Below are positions 1 through 8,835 of a stretch of 64,000 bases of DNA, one piece after another. Position 1 is the stretch's first letter, and each line of letters begins with the position of its first letter. The position numbers and the translations under genes were made by a program. Under the pieces are notes generated by a model that saw only the letters and a list, made by a program, of their open reading frames with translations, was not told the origin of the DNA and made no database searches. Source of the DNA: Cetobacterium_A somerae (GTDB lineage: Bacteria > Fusobacteriota > Fusobacteriia > Fusobacteriales > Fusobacteriaceae); NCBI RefSeq assembly GCF_044784365.2, contig NZ_CP173062.2; one strand, written 5' to 3'.

Positions 1-1
1 T

Positions 2-1147
2 GCTGTTTTAGCATTATTTTTAGCACTATGTTTTGCTGAAACAGCAAGTATATTTGATAAAAATGGTTCATCCTTTGTATATGCAAAAGAGGCATATGGA
101 AACTTTGTAGGATTTGAGATTGGAATTTTTGCTTGGTTTATAGGTATAGTTAGTTGGTCAGCAGAGATTCAAGGCTTTTTAACGGCACTTGGTGGAATAT
201 ACCCAATAGCTATTGATCCCTATTATAATAAACTTTTTGTTATAGCTATAGGAATTTTTTTAGGAGTATTAAACTACTTAGGAGTTAAATTCTCAAAAAT
301 ACTTAATAATCTTATAACGGTAAGTAAATTATTACCTTTAATATTATTTGTTCTTGTAGGGATATTTTTTATAAAAGGATCAGACTTTTTCCCATTAATT
401 CCTAAAATAGAGTTTGGTCTTTCAACTGGAAATTTAGGAGTTGCAACGTTAGTTATATTTTACGCATTTACTGGATTCGATTTACTAGCAGTAGCAGCAG
501 AGGATATGCAAAATCCAACAAAAAATCTACCAAAAGCCATAATATGGGTTATGATATTTTGTTCTATTTTTTATCTGATGGTTATGGTAGTTTGTATAGG
601 TTTATTAGGGCCTAAATTAGGAACAACTTCAGTTCCAATAGCTTCGGCAACAGCAGCAATATTTGGAAGTTCTGGATTTTTATTTATAACAATAGCTACA
701 TTAGTTTCAATTGGAGGAATAACAATAGCTTTATCATTTATTGCACCAAGATCAATTCAAGCTTTAGCAGATAGTAAATATGTGCCAGAGGTTTTTAATA
801 AAAAAGGTAGATTTGGAACAGCAGGATTTGCAATTTTATTAACAACAGCAATAACTGTTAGTTTAGCTCTTTATGGAAATTTTATTTTTTTAGCAAGTCT
901 TACAGTTATAGCTCGTTTAATTGAGTTTATATCTACAGCAGGTTCTGTATTAGTTTTCAGAAAAAGAAAGTTAAAAGCACAATATAAAATTCCTTTAGGA
1001 CCAATTATTCCAGTAATAGCTATAATATTATCAATATGGTTATTAAGCCAATCATCTCATGAAAACCTACTATTTATTATAATAGGATTTATAATAGGAG
1101 CAATACTTTATGTAACTTATGCTAAAAAGCAGATGGAAAGACAATAA
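2..1147 (+). CDS. APC-family amino acid permease (5' end missing)
   Basis: The reading frame is open from base 2, so the gene begins before the window and about 381 C-terminal residues are seen. The protein is almost entirely hydrophobic helices with short polar loops, ending in a basic tail (YAKKQMERQ). The segment FYAFTGFDLLAVAAEDMQNP is the typical APC loop following TM6. It would be an inner-membrane amino acid or amine transporter. It faces the agmatine-degrading genes across a shared terminator, so an agmatine, arginine or polyamine substrate is possible, but the sequence does not show this. The first in-frame Met at 506 is internal and not the start. Confidence 0.88.
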   Translation, partial: AVLALFLALCFAETASIFDKNGSSFVYAKEAYGNFVGFEIGIFAWFIGIVSWSAEIQGFLTALGGIYPIAIDPYYNKLFVIAIGIFLGVLNYLGVKFSKILNNLITVSKLLPLILFVLVGIFFIKGSDFFPLIPKIEFGLSTGNLGVATLVIFYAFTGFDLLAVAAEDMQNPTKNLPKAIIWVMIFCSIFYLMVMVVCIGLLGPKLGTTSVPIASATAAIFGSSGFLFITIATLVSIGGITIALSFIAPRSIQALADSKYVPEVFNKKGRFGTAGFAILLTTAITVSLALYGNFIFLASLTVIARLIEFISTAGSVLVFRKRKLKAQYKIPLGPIIPVIAIILSIWLLSQSSHENLLFIIIGFIIGAILYVTYAKKQMERQ

Positions 1148-1153
1148 AAAAGA

Positions 1154-1185
1154 GGAGGATGCATTTGCACCCTCCCTATTTTTTT
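1154..1185. terminator. Bidirectional intrinsic terminator
   Basis: GGAGGATGC and GCACCCTCC form a 9-bp stem with one A-C mismatch and an ATTT loop. A T tract follows on the plus strand and an A tract precedes it, so it can serve both the permease and the convergent aguB. Confidence 0.8.
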
Positions 1186-1187
1186 AT

Positions 1188-2069
1188 CTATTTAAATTTT
1201 GTTTCTCCATCAAGAGTTAAAATTGCTCCATATAAATCTGGTCTTCTATCTCTAAATAATCCCCAGAAAGCTCTATAATCATCAATAGCTGCTAAATCTA
1301 ATTCAGCTATAGCAAAACCTTCAGAGTCTCTATCCATTTCAGATATTTTAGCACCAGTATGATCAGCTATAAAAGATGACCCATAGAATTTAACACCAAT
1401 TTCATCAACATGTTCTTGTCCAGTTCTGTTAGCACAAACTAATGGAGTTAAGTTAGCACCAGCATGTCCTTGCATAACTCTTTGCCAATGATCTTTTGTA
1501 TCCATAGTGGGGTCACTAGGTTCTGATCCAATAGCTGTAGGATAGAATAAAATTTCAGCACCCATTAAAGCCATACATCTTGCTGATTCTGGAAACCATT
1601 GATCCCAACATATAGCAACACCAATTTTAGCATATTTAGTTTCCCAAACTTTAAAACCAGTATCTCCTATATTAAAATAGAATTTTTCTTGATATCCACT
1701 TACATCATGAGGTATGTGACTTTTTCTATAAATTCCTAAAATTTCTCCATCAGCATCGATAATAGCTATTGAGTTGTATCTTGCACCATGTTTTCTTTCA
1801 TAAAAACTTATTGGAAGAACAACTTGTAATTCTTTTGCAACCTTTTTAAAGTGATTAACAGCTGTATCAAGTTCTAACTCTGTGGCAAATTGCATATATT
1901 CAGCTTTTTCTTTAGCACAGAAATAAACTCTTTCAAATAACTCAGAAAGTAAGATTATTTGAGCTCCTTCAGCTGCTGCTGCTCTAACTTGTTTTTCAGC
2001 TTTTCTTATATTTTCATCAACATCCCAACCTAGAGACATTTGAACTGCTGCTACTTTAACTTTTCTCAT
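1188..2069 (-). CDS. aguB: N-carbamoylputrescine amidase
   Basis: This 293-residue protein has the complete nitrilase-fold catalytic triad: Glu43 (LSELFE), Lys116 (YRKSHIPHD) and Cys154 (AICWDQWFPE). Length and the HIPHD and WDQWFPE surroundings match N-carbamoylputrescine amidases, which hydrolyse N-carbamoylputrescine to putrescine, CO2 and ammonia in the cytoplasm. It lies 19 nt downstream of agmatine deiminase on the same strand, so the two form an operon for agmatine to putrescine. The start is preceded by a good GGAGG site. Its transcript ends at the shared hairpin at 1154-1185. Confidence 0.95.
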   Translation of the reverse strand: MRKVKVAAVQMSLGWDVDENIRKAEKQVRAAAAEGAQIILLSELFERVYFCAKEKAEYMQFATELELDTAVNHFKKVAKELQVVLPISFYERKHGARYNSIAIIDADGEILGIYRKSHIPHDVSGYQEKFYFNIGDTGFKVWETKYAKIGVAICWDQWFPESARCMALMGAEILFYPTAIGSEPSDPTMDTKDHWQRVMQGHAGANLTPLVCANRTGQEHVDEIGVKFYGSSFIADHTGAKISEMDRDSEGFAIAELDLAAIDDYRAFWGLFRDRRPDLYGAILTLDGETKFK

Positions 2070-2088
2070 AATAAATCTCCTCCTTTAA

Positions 2089-3156
2089 TTAAAAACTTTT
2101 TCCATAAGGCATTTGTTGAGTTATACAGTGAACACATCCACCACCTATAATGATAGGCATTCCATCTATAGGAACTACTTTTCTATCAGGATAAGCTTTT
2201 TGGATAGCTTCTAATGCTTTTTTATCAGTTTCTTCAGCATCTCCTCCAAATGTAGGAACAATAACTGCACCAGTAACTGGTAAATAGTTTATATAACTTA
2301 ATGTTAGAAGTTGACCATCATAATATCTAATAGGAGGTTTTTCAATTTCAATAATTTCAAAAGGTAGTCCACTTGATCTATCTTTAAATTCTTTTAATAT
2401 TTTCATATTTTCTTGGAAAATCTCGTAGTCAGGATCTTTTTCATCGTAACAAGCTTGAATTATAATAACTCCTGGTCTAACAAAACAAGCTGTGTTGTCA
2501 ACGTGTCCATCAGTTAAATCTCCATATAAACCTGATTTTAACCAGATAACTTGTTCTCCACCTAAATATTCTTCTAATAAATTAGTAACTTCTTCTTTTG
2601 TGAATCTAGAATTTCTAGAACCAGTAAGTAAAGCAGATTCTGTTGTTAAAATAGTTCCTTGTCCATCTGAGTGAATTCCTCCACCTTCTAATGCTAGTGG
2701 TGAAGTAAATACAGGAACATCATAAAATATACCTAAATGATAAGGAACTTTTCCATCATTATAGTGTGTTTGATATTTTTCACCATAAGAAGTAAATCTC
2801 CATTTAACTGCTGCAACTTCTTGATCGTCATTTAGTAAAAAAGTGGGACCATTATCTCTAACCCACGAATCGTCTATTGGTAGACATAATACTTCTACTT
2901 TTTCTCCACACATCTCTTTAACTTCATGCAGAAGTTCTGGAGGAGCAATCATAACTAATTCCTCAAATTCAGCAATAGCTTTTGCTACATTAGCATATCC
3001 TTTTCTAGCTGCTTCAATTCCATCAGGCCAAAGTGGAGTTCTGCTATTTTTTCCATCTCTAACAGGCCATTGCATGAAAGTACGTCTTCTTTTCTCCCAC
3101 TCTCCAGGCATTCTGTAACCAAGCTCTCTAGGTGTTTTACCACAAGTTCCAAACAT
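2089..3156 (-). CDS. aguA: Agmatine deiminase
   Basis: A 355-residue guanidino-modifying enzyme that converts agmatine to N-carbamoylputrescine and ammonia. Family motifs are present in order: WVRDNGPTF (substrate-binding Asp), GGGIHSDGQG, DGHVDN (catalytic His) and the C-terminal GGGCVHCIT with nucleophile Cys344. The family usually has GGGNIHCIT; the extra Cys341 in place of Asn is a small deviation. The start is supported by AAGGAGG about 8 nt upstream. It is the first gene of the aguA-aguB operon. No arginine decarboxylase is next to it, so agmatine probably comes from elsewhere in the genome or from outside. Confidence 0.95.
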   Translation of the reverse strand: MFGTCGKTPRELGYRMPGEWEKRRRTFMQWPVRDGKNSRTPLWPDGIEAARKGYANVAKAIAEFEELVMIAPPELLHEVKEMCGEKVEVLCLPIDDSWVRDNGPTFLLNDDQEVAAVKWRFTSYGEKYQTHYNDGKVPYHLGIFYDVPVFTSPLALEGGGIHSDGQGTILTTESALLTGSRNSRFTKEEVTNLLEEYLGGEQVIWLKSGLYGDLTDGHVDNTACFVRPGVIIIQACYDEKDPDYEIFQENMKILKEFKDRSSGLPFEIIEIEKPPIRYYDGQLLTLSYINYLPVTGAVIVPTFGGDAEETDKKALEAIQKAYPDRKVVPIDGMPIIIGGGCVHCITQQMPYGKSF

Positions 3157-3357
3157 AATACTTACCTCCTTGATAACGATATTGATTTAAAAATAAATTC
3201 AATTATCATAAATCATCTCAATTATTCATTTTATTTTTAGGATTTCTTTTTTATTTTGTAAAAAAAATTGTACAAAAATTTAAAAAGATACAAAATTACA
3301 AGGAAAATGAATAGGAAACCTGAATATTTAAATAAATAATAATTGGGAGAGATATAT
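3157..3357. promoter_or_regulatory. Divergent intergenic region aguA / yjjP
   Basis: This AT-rich gap separates two divergent operons and must hold both promoters. On the plus strand TTGTAC at 3268-3273 and TACAAA at 3289-3294 resemble -35 and -10 boxes, but the spacer is only 15 nt. No convincing operator or RNA structure was seen. Confidence 0.35.
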
Positions 3358-4146
3358 ATGGATAATCTTAGGGAGGATTTAACAGTCATCAATGAAAATG
3401 ACATTTTATATCTAGCAAGTTATGTAGGGAAATTGATACTAGAATCTGGTGGAGAAACCTATAGAGCAGAGGATATGGTAGATAAAATATGTAATCACTA
3501 TGGCCTTGAATCAAATTCATTTGCAGTTCTGTCTAGTATTTTAACAACAATAAGAGGAAGAGAAAGAAGATTTTTTACGAATATAGAAAAAATAAGAATG
3601 CGAACTATAAATGTAGAAAAAATTTCTAAACTTAGTTCACTAGTAAGAGATATAGATAGCTATACTTTTAAAGAATTTTTAGAAAAAGTAAAAGAGATTG
3701 ATGATGAGCAAGCATATGGATTTTTATATGTACTGTTGGGAAATTGTATTGCAGCTGGAGCTTTTGCTTATTATTTTGGTGGAAATAGAGGTAGCTGCAT
3801 CGCTTCAGTTATTGGAGCTATTTCAATATCATTTTTAGGATATTTTGCTGCAAAGTTAATGATAAATAAATTCTTCTTAAATTTAGTTGGAGGAATGGTT
3901 TGTTCCTTCTCAGCATATATATGTTTTTTATTTGGAATAATTCCAGAAATCTCAGTAACTATAATTTCAACGTTAATGTTATTGGTTCCTGGAATAGCTT
4001 TTACAAATTCAATTAGAGATTTAATAACAGGAGATTTAGTTTCAGGAATTGCAAGAGGAGTAGAGGCTTTTATGGTAGGAACCGCTTTAGCTATAGGATC
4101 AGGAATAACGTTATCCATTATAAAAACATTAGGAGGGCTGCTATGA
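3358..4146 (+). CDS. yjjP: Threonine/serine exporter family protein, YjjP-like subunit (DUF1212)
   Basis: The protein has 262 residues from ATG 3358, which sits 8 nt after GGGAGA. A TTG at 3343 would add five residues but lies on top of that ribosome site. The N-terminal half is soluble, with the ESGGETYRAEDMV element typical of the ThrE N-terminal domain, and the C-terminal half has about five membrane helices. Families in this group export threonine/serine (ThrE) or succinate (E. coli YjjPB). The next gene overlaps by 4 nt (ATGA) and supplies the second membrane half, so the pair likely forms one exporter. The substrate cannot be read from the sequence. Confidence 0.85.
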   Translation: MDNLREDLTVINENDILYLASYVGKLILESGGETYRAEDMVDKICNHYGLESNSFAVLSSILTTIRGRERRFFTNIEKIRMRTINVEKISKLSSLVRDIDSYTFKEFLEKVKEIDDEQAYGFLYVLLGNCIAAGAFAYYFGGNRGSCIASVIGAISISFLGYFAAKLMINKFFLNLVGGMVCSFSAYICFLFGIIPEISVTIISTLMLLVPGIAFTNSIRDLITGDLVSGIARGVEAFMVGTALAIGSGITLSIIKTLGGLL

Positions 4147-4598
4147 GGGTAATAATAATTCAGGTTATATCATCAATTGTTGCAACCTATGGTTTTGGGA
4201 TAATATTTAATGTAAGAGGTATGAAAAATTTATATGGAAGTTTTGGAGCGGGAATTGGATGGTTGGTCTATAGTTTATTAAGTGAAAAGGGATTTACATA
4301 TTTTATAGCCTATACAGCAGCATCTTCAACGATAACAATATATTCTGAGATTTTATCGAGAAGATTAAAGGTACCAACAGTTTCATTTTTATATCCATGT
4401 ATGATTCCTTTAGTTCCTGGTGGTGGAATATATTACACCATGTATTACATAGTACAAGATAGTATATCTAAAGCAGTAGAAAAAGGAATAGAAACATTTA
4501 TAATTTCAGGATCAATTGCTATTGGGATCTTAACAGTTTCAACATTTTCACAAATTTATTACTATATAGTAAAGAAAAAAGCAAAAGAAAATTTATAA
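4143..4598 (+). CDS. yjjB: Threonine/serine exporter family protein, YjjB-like subunit (DUF3815)
   Basis: The 151-residue membrane protein has four or five helices and the MIPLVPGGGIYYTMYYIV segment that marks the ThrE C-terminal half. It starts inside the stop of yjjP (ATGA overlap), which implies translational coupling and a fixed stoichiometry. In E. coli YjjP and YjjB act together in succinate export; single-chain ThrE of Corynebacterium fuses the two halves. A ClC gene follows 12 nt later and is probably in the same operon. Confidence 0.85.
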   Translation: MRVIIIQVISSIVATYGFGIIFNVRGMKNLYGSFGAGIGWLVYSLLSEKGFTYFIAYTAASSTITIYSEILSRRLKVPTVSFLYPCMIPLVPGGGIYYTMYYIVQDSISKAVEKGIETFIISGSIAIGILTVSTFSQIYYYIVKKKAKENL

Positions 4599-4610
4599 AA
4601 GGAGTTACTT

Positions 4611-6122
4611 ATGGGGATTTTAAAAGTTTATATATTAGCTATTTTAACGGGATTTGTAACAGGTCTTATAACAATACCCTATAGATGGATGATAGAAAAA
4701 TCAGCTTATATAAGGGATATGATTTTTAATTTGAACAATCCATTATACTATTTAATTTTAGGTTTTATTGGAATATATGTTATAGGTATTTTAATAAGTA
4801 AGATGGTAGAAGATAGTCCGTTGATTACAGGAAGTGGTATTCCTCAAGCAAGGGCACAAATATATGGAAGAATAAAAGTAAAAAATCCAATAAAAAATTT
4901 AGTTTTTAAATTCTTAGGTGGTGTTTCTGGAATTTCAGCAGGATACTCTCTTGGAAGAGAGGGCCCTTCTGTACAGATGGGAGCTTTAATTGGAGAAACA
5001 ATATCACAAGTATTTAAAGTGGATAGAGTTGAAAGAAAATATTTAATAATGAGCGGAGCTGGTGCAGGACTATCGTCTGCTTTTACAGCACCTCTTGCTT
5101 CTGCAATTTTTATAGCTGAAGAGTTACAGAAATATTTTAATTCAAGATTAACAATTTTTTCTTTTTTAGGTTCTATAGTTTCTGGATATATGGCAGCTAA
5201 ATTTTTTGTAAAAAATGATTATTTAGATATAGTTGTGAATTATCCACAAAATTTAAATTATTTTGAATATTTCTATATTTGTATAGCTTTTGCAATTTTT
5301 ATAAGCTTAGTTGGAAAGAGTTTTTCTTTTCTTTTAATTTATTTTCAGAAGTTAAATAGGAAAATTAAAATATCAAAGTATATAAAAGTATTTTTCTATA
5401 CTTTAATGGTTATTGTAATTGGAATTTTTTATAAAGATTTAACTGCTGGTGGAGAAAGTTTTTTAATAAGAGAGGGAATGGTTAATGATCTTTCAATTGG
5501 AGCTTTAATCTTTTTTATAATTTTAAAACTTTTATTTACTACATTATCTTATTCAACTGGATTTCCTGGAGGAATATTTTTACCTCTTTTAGTTATTGGA
5601 GGTTTATCAGGAAAGCTTTTTGGTTTAATTCTATTGTATTTTAATTTGATTGATATTAATAATCTAGGTGTATTCATATTTTTAGGAATGGCTTCAGCTT
5701 TTGTTGTTGTTGTTAGATCCCCAGCCACTGGAATTATTCTAATATTAGAGATGACATGGGATTTTACGCTACTTCCTAGTATGGTTATTGTAGCTGGATT
5801 AGCATATACAGTTAGTAACTTATTAAAAGTTGAACCAATATATGATTTATTATATAAACCATTAATTGAAAATGATGATAATGATGAAGTTGTAGAATTA
5901 GTTTTTGAAGTAGGAAGTGAATCCTATTTAATAGGAGAGGAGATTGGAAAATTAGAATTACCAGGAGATCTTAAAATAAAATCTATTGAGAGAAAAGGTG
6001 AATTTATAAAAACTAATGATACAACTGAAATTGAAAAAAATGACATTATAGGAATTCCCACTAAAAAAAGAGATATAGAAAAATTCTATGATTCTTTGAG
6101 ATCTTTAGCTCAAGAAAATTAA
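4611..6122 (+). CDS. ClC-family chloride channel/antiporter with C-terminal TrkA-C domain
   Basis: A 503-residue membrane protein with the ClC signature segments: GSGIP (74-78), GREGP (115-119, gating Glu117) and GGIFLP (320-325). The acidic pair at 170-171 (FIAEEL) matches the position of the proton glutamate of E. coli ClcA, which favours a Cl-/H+ antiporter rather than a channel. Residues from about 425 form a soluble RCK_C/TrkA-C-like domain, a regulatory ligand-binding module found on some bacterial ClCs. AAAGGAG precedes the ATG. It follows yjjP-yjjB closely and may balance charge or pH during organic acid export; that link is inference. Confidence 0.92.
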   Translation: MGILKVYILAILTGFVTGLITIPYRWMIEKSAYIRDMIFNLNNPLYYLILGFIGIYVIGILISKMVEDSPLITGSGIPQARAQIYGRIKVKNPIKNLVFKFLGGVSGISAGYSLGREGPSVQMGALIGETISQVFKVDRVERKYLIMSGAGAGLSSAFTAPLASAIFIAEELQKYFNSRLTIFSFLGSIVSGYMAAKFFVKNDYLDIVVNYPQNLNYFEYFYICIAFAIFISLVGKSFSFLLIYFQKLNRKIKISKYIKVFFYTLMVIVIGIFYKDLTAGGESFLIREGMVNDLSIGALIFFIILKLLFTTLSYSTGFPGGIFLPLLVIGGLSGKLFGLILLYFNLIDINNLGVFIFLGMASAFVVVVRSPATGIILILEMTWDFTLLPSMVIVAGLAYTVSNLLKVEPIYDLLYKPLIENDDNDEVVELVFEVGSESYLIGEEIGKLELPGDLKIKSIERKGEFIKTNDTTEIEKNDIIGIPTKKRDIEKFYDSLRSLAQEN

Positions 6123-6227
6123 AAAAAATAAAAATAAAAAAGATATTACTTTTTTAGAAGGAAATGTTCTACCAAAAGTGAACAATAGAGTGACAATAAT
6201 AAAAAATATTTTATAGGAGGGTTATTT

Positions 6228-7832
6228 ATGGCTACTAACACTAGTACAACTAACAAACAGTTGACACTATTTGGATTTTTCACAATAACAGCCTCAATGG
6301 TTATGGCTGTTTATGAATATCCGAGTTTTGCAACTTCAGGATTTTCATTACTTTTCTTTTTACTGTTTGGAGGACTATTTTGGTTTATTCCAGTAGCACT
6401 TTGTGCGGCTGAAATGGCAACAATTCCAGGATGGGAAACAGGAGGAGTTTTCACTTGGGTTTCTGAATCTTTAGGTGAACGTTGGGGATTTGCGGCAATA
6501 TTCTATCAGTTTTTTGAAATAACAGTTGGTTATATCCCAATGCTTTACTTTATTAATGGTTCATTATCATACTTATTTGATTGGCCAGGATTAAATGTAA
6601 ATCCACATTTAAAACTTGTTTCAATTTTAATCGTATTTTGGATTTTAACATTCTCTCAATTAGGTGGTACTAAGTACACAGCTAAAATAGCAAGAATTGG
6701 ATTTATCTTTGGTATTGTAATACCAGCAATAATTTTAATTGGTCTTGCAGGAGCTTATGTTGTAGCTGGAAATCCAGTACATATGGAAGTTAGTTGGAAT
6801 TCATTCTTCCCAGACTTCACTAATGTAAACTCATTAGTTATATTAGTATCATTTATCTTAAGTTATATGGGAGTAGAAGCATCAGCTTCTCATGCTAATG
6901 AAATGGCTAATCCTAAAAAACAATATCCAATAGCTGTATTTATGTTAGTTATTATAGCTATTGTTATAAGTTCTGCAGGAGGATTATCAATAGCTACAGT
7001 TATTCCAGTAAATGAGATAAACTTAAGTGCAGGAGTTAACCAAACTTTTGCTACACTAATTAATCACTATGGAAGTCACTTAGATTGGATTGTTAGAATT
7101 ATAGCAGCATTTATCGGTCTTGGAGTTTTAGCTGAAGTAAGTGCATGGATAGTTGGACCATCAAGAGCTATGTATGTAGCAGCACAAAAAGGTATTTTAC
7201 CTCCAGTGTTTAAAAAAGTTAATAAAAACGATGTTCCAGTTCCTTTAGTAATGTTCCAAGGAGTTATCGTAACTATTTGGGCAATTGTTTTAACATTAGG
7301 TGGTGGAGGAAACAATATGTCCTTCATGACAGCAATGTCTTTAACAGTTGTTATCTACTTAATGACATATTTCCTATTATTTATAGGTTATTTAACATTA
7401 GTTTTAAAAAGAAAAACAACAGATGCTCAAGCAGGATACCAAATTCCAGGTGGAGTTGTATTTAAATGTATAGTTGGTGCAGTAGGATTCTTAACATCAC
7501 TGTTTGCATTTATTATATCATTCTTCCCACCAGATAATATTCCAGGTGGAAACACAGGAGAGTATGAAACTATATTAACTATAGGATTTGTAGTTGTACT
7601 AGTTCTTCCATTTATAATTTATGAATTTAGAGATAAAAAAAATGCAGTAGCAATAGATCCAACAAGAATTACTACAGAAAATGCTCCTGAACATCACTTC
7701 TTTGGACATCCTAAAGCTAGAGGAGAGTTCCATATTACTCCACATCCAGATGATGTTATGCAACAAGATGAAGATCCAAAAAAAGAGATTGAAACAAAAC
7801 CAGAATCTAATGAAGAAAAAGAACAAAAATAA
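6228..7832 (+). CDS. gadC: Glutamate/glutamine:GABA-type antiporter, GadC family
   Basis: A 534-residue APC permease with about 12 helices. The N-terminus (LTLFGFFTITASMVMAVYEY) and the membrane core resemble GadC, and a polar tail of about 60 residues follows the last helix with the segment HHFFGHPKARGEFHITPHP. In E. coli GadC a comparable C-terminal plug closes the transporter at neutral pH. The next genes are glutaminase and an ammonium transporter, and no glutamate decarboxylase is present, so glutamine-in/glutamate-out exchange fits better than GABA exchange. AGGAGGG lies 8 nt before the ATG. No clear promoter was found in the 105 nt upstream. Confidence 0.85.
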   Translation: MATNTSTTNKQLTLFGFFTITASMVMAVYEYPSFATSGFSLLFFLLFGGLFWFIPVALCAAEMATIPGWETGGVFTWVSESLGERWGFAAIFYQFFEITVGYIPMLYFINGSLSYLFDWPGLNVNPHLKLVSILIVFWILTFSQLGGTKYTAKIARIGFIFGIVIPAIILIGLAGAYVVAGNPVHMEVSWNSFFPDFTNVNSLVILVSFILSYMGVEASASHANEMANPKKQYPIAVFMLVIIAIVISSAGGLSIATVIPVNEINLSAGVNQTFATLINHYGSHLDWIVRIIAAFIGLGVLAEVSAWIVGPSRAMYVAAQKGILPPVFKKVNKNDVPVPLVMFQGVIVTIWAIVLTLGGGGNNMSFMTAMSLTVVIYLMTYFLLFIGYLTLVLKRKTTDAQAGYQIPGGVVFKCIVGAVGFLTSLFAFIISFFPPDNIPGGNTGEYETILTIGFVVVLVLPFIIYEFRDKKNAVAIDPTRITTENAPEHHFFGHPKARGEFHITPHPDDVMQQDEDPKKEIETKPESNEEKEQK

Positions 7833-7858
7833 AAGTTCTTAGACATGGAGGCAAAAAA

Positions 7859-8779
7859 ATGAATCAAGATGTATTAAGTAAAATAGTGGAAAACAATAAA
7901 GGTTTAATATCTCAAGGTGCTGTAGCAACATATATTCCTGAATTGGCTAAAGTAAGTAAAGATTACTTAGGTGCAGTTATTGCATTTCCAGATGGAACTA
8001 TGTTATCAGCAGGAGATACAAAAGTTAGATTTGCTATAGAAAGTATATCTAAAACAGTTGTTTTAGCTTTAGCTCTATTAGACAATGGAGAGGAAGAAGT
8101 ATTTAAACATGTTCATAAAGAGCCTTCAGGAGATGCTTTTAACTCAATAAAAAAATTAGAAACAGAACCTGATCACTTACCAAGAAATCCCTTTATAAAT
8201 GCAGGAGCTATTATGACAGCTTCTTTAATAAAAGGAAAAGATCCAGAAGATAAATTTAATAGAATTCTAGAATTCATGAAAAAAATAAGTGAAGATGACT
8301 CTTTAGAGTTAGCTACAGATATCTATTTAAGTGAAAAAGCTACTGGAGATACAAATAGAGGTTTAGCTTACTATATGAAAGGACAAGGAGTTTTAAGTGG
8401 AAATGTAGAAGATATTCTAGATGTATACTTTAAACAATGTTCAATATATGTAACTACAGAGAGTTTAGCTAAAATTGCAAGATTCTTTGCAAATGGTGGA
8501 GTTTTATCAACTGGAGAGAGAGTTATTCCTAAAAAGTATGCACAAATAGTTAGTGGATTAATAGCTACTTGTGGAATGTATGATCAAAGTGGAGAGTACC
8601 TTGATAATATTGGAATTCCAGGAAAATCTGGAGTAGGTGGAGGTATAATTTCACCAGTATCAAGTAAAAAAATAGGTGTTGCAGTATTTGGACCAGCTTT
8701 AGATGCTGAAGGAAATAGTGTTGCAGGTATGGGAATAATGAAAGATATCTCAAAAGAGATGGAACTAGACATGTTTTAA
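7859..8779 (+). CDS. glsA: Glutaminase
   Basis: A 306-residue serine-dependent glutaminase that hydrolyses glutamine to glutamate and ammonia. The SxxK catalytic motif is Ser62-Ile-Ser-Lys65 (ESISKT), and family blocks PFINAGAIMTA, YYMKGQGVLSG and GKSGVGGGI are all present. Length is normal for the family. It begins 26 nt after gadC with ATGGAGG before the ATG, so the two are co-transcribed. E. coli GlsA1 (YbaS) with GadC gives glutamine-dependent acid resistance, where released ammonia consumes protons; the same pairing here suggests that role. A terminator hairpin follows directly. Confidence 0.96.
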   Translation: MNQDVLSKIVENNKGLISQGAVATYIPELAKVSKDYLGAVIAFPDGTMLSAGDTKVRFAIESISKTVVLALALLDNGEEEVFKHVHKEPSGDAFNSIKKLETEPDHLPRNPFINAGAIMTASLIKGKDPEDKFNRILEFMKKISEDDSLELATDIYLSEKATGDTNRGLAYYMKGQGVLSGNVEDILDVYFKQCSIYVTTESLAKIARFFANGGVLSTGERVIPKKYAQIVSGLIATCGMYDQSGEYLDNIGIPGKSGVGGGIISPVSSKKIGVAVFGPALDAEGNSVAGMGIMKDISKEMELDMF

Positions 8780-8786
8780 AAAACTA

Positions 8787-8816
8787 AAAAAGGTCTCTTA
8801 TTTAAGAGACCTTTTT
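8787..8816 (+). terminator. Intra-operon terminator between glsA and amtB
   Basis: AAAAAGGTCTCTT (8787-8799) pairs perfectly with AAGAGACCTTTTT (8804-8816) around a 4-base loop, giving a 13-bp stem with T residues in its 3' arm. The amtB ATG is only 20 nt beyond it, so amtB must depend on read-through or on a promoter inside or before glsA. Confidence 0.85.
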
Positions 8817-8835
8817 AAAATAGGAGGTATACTAT

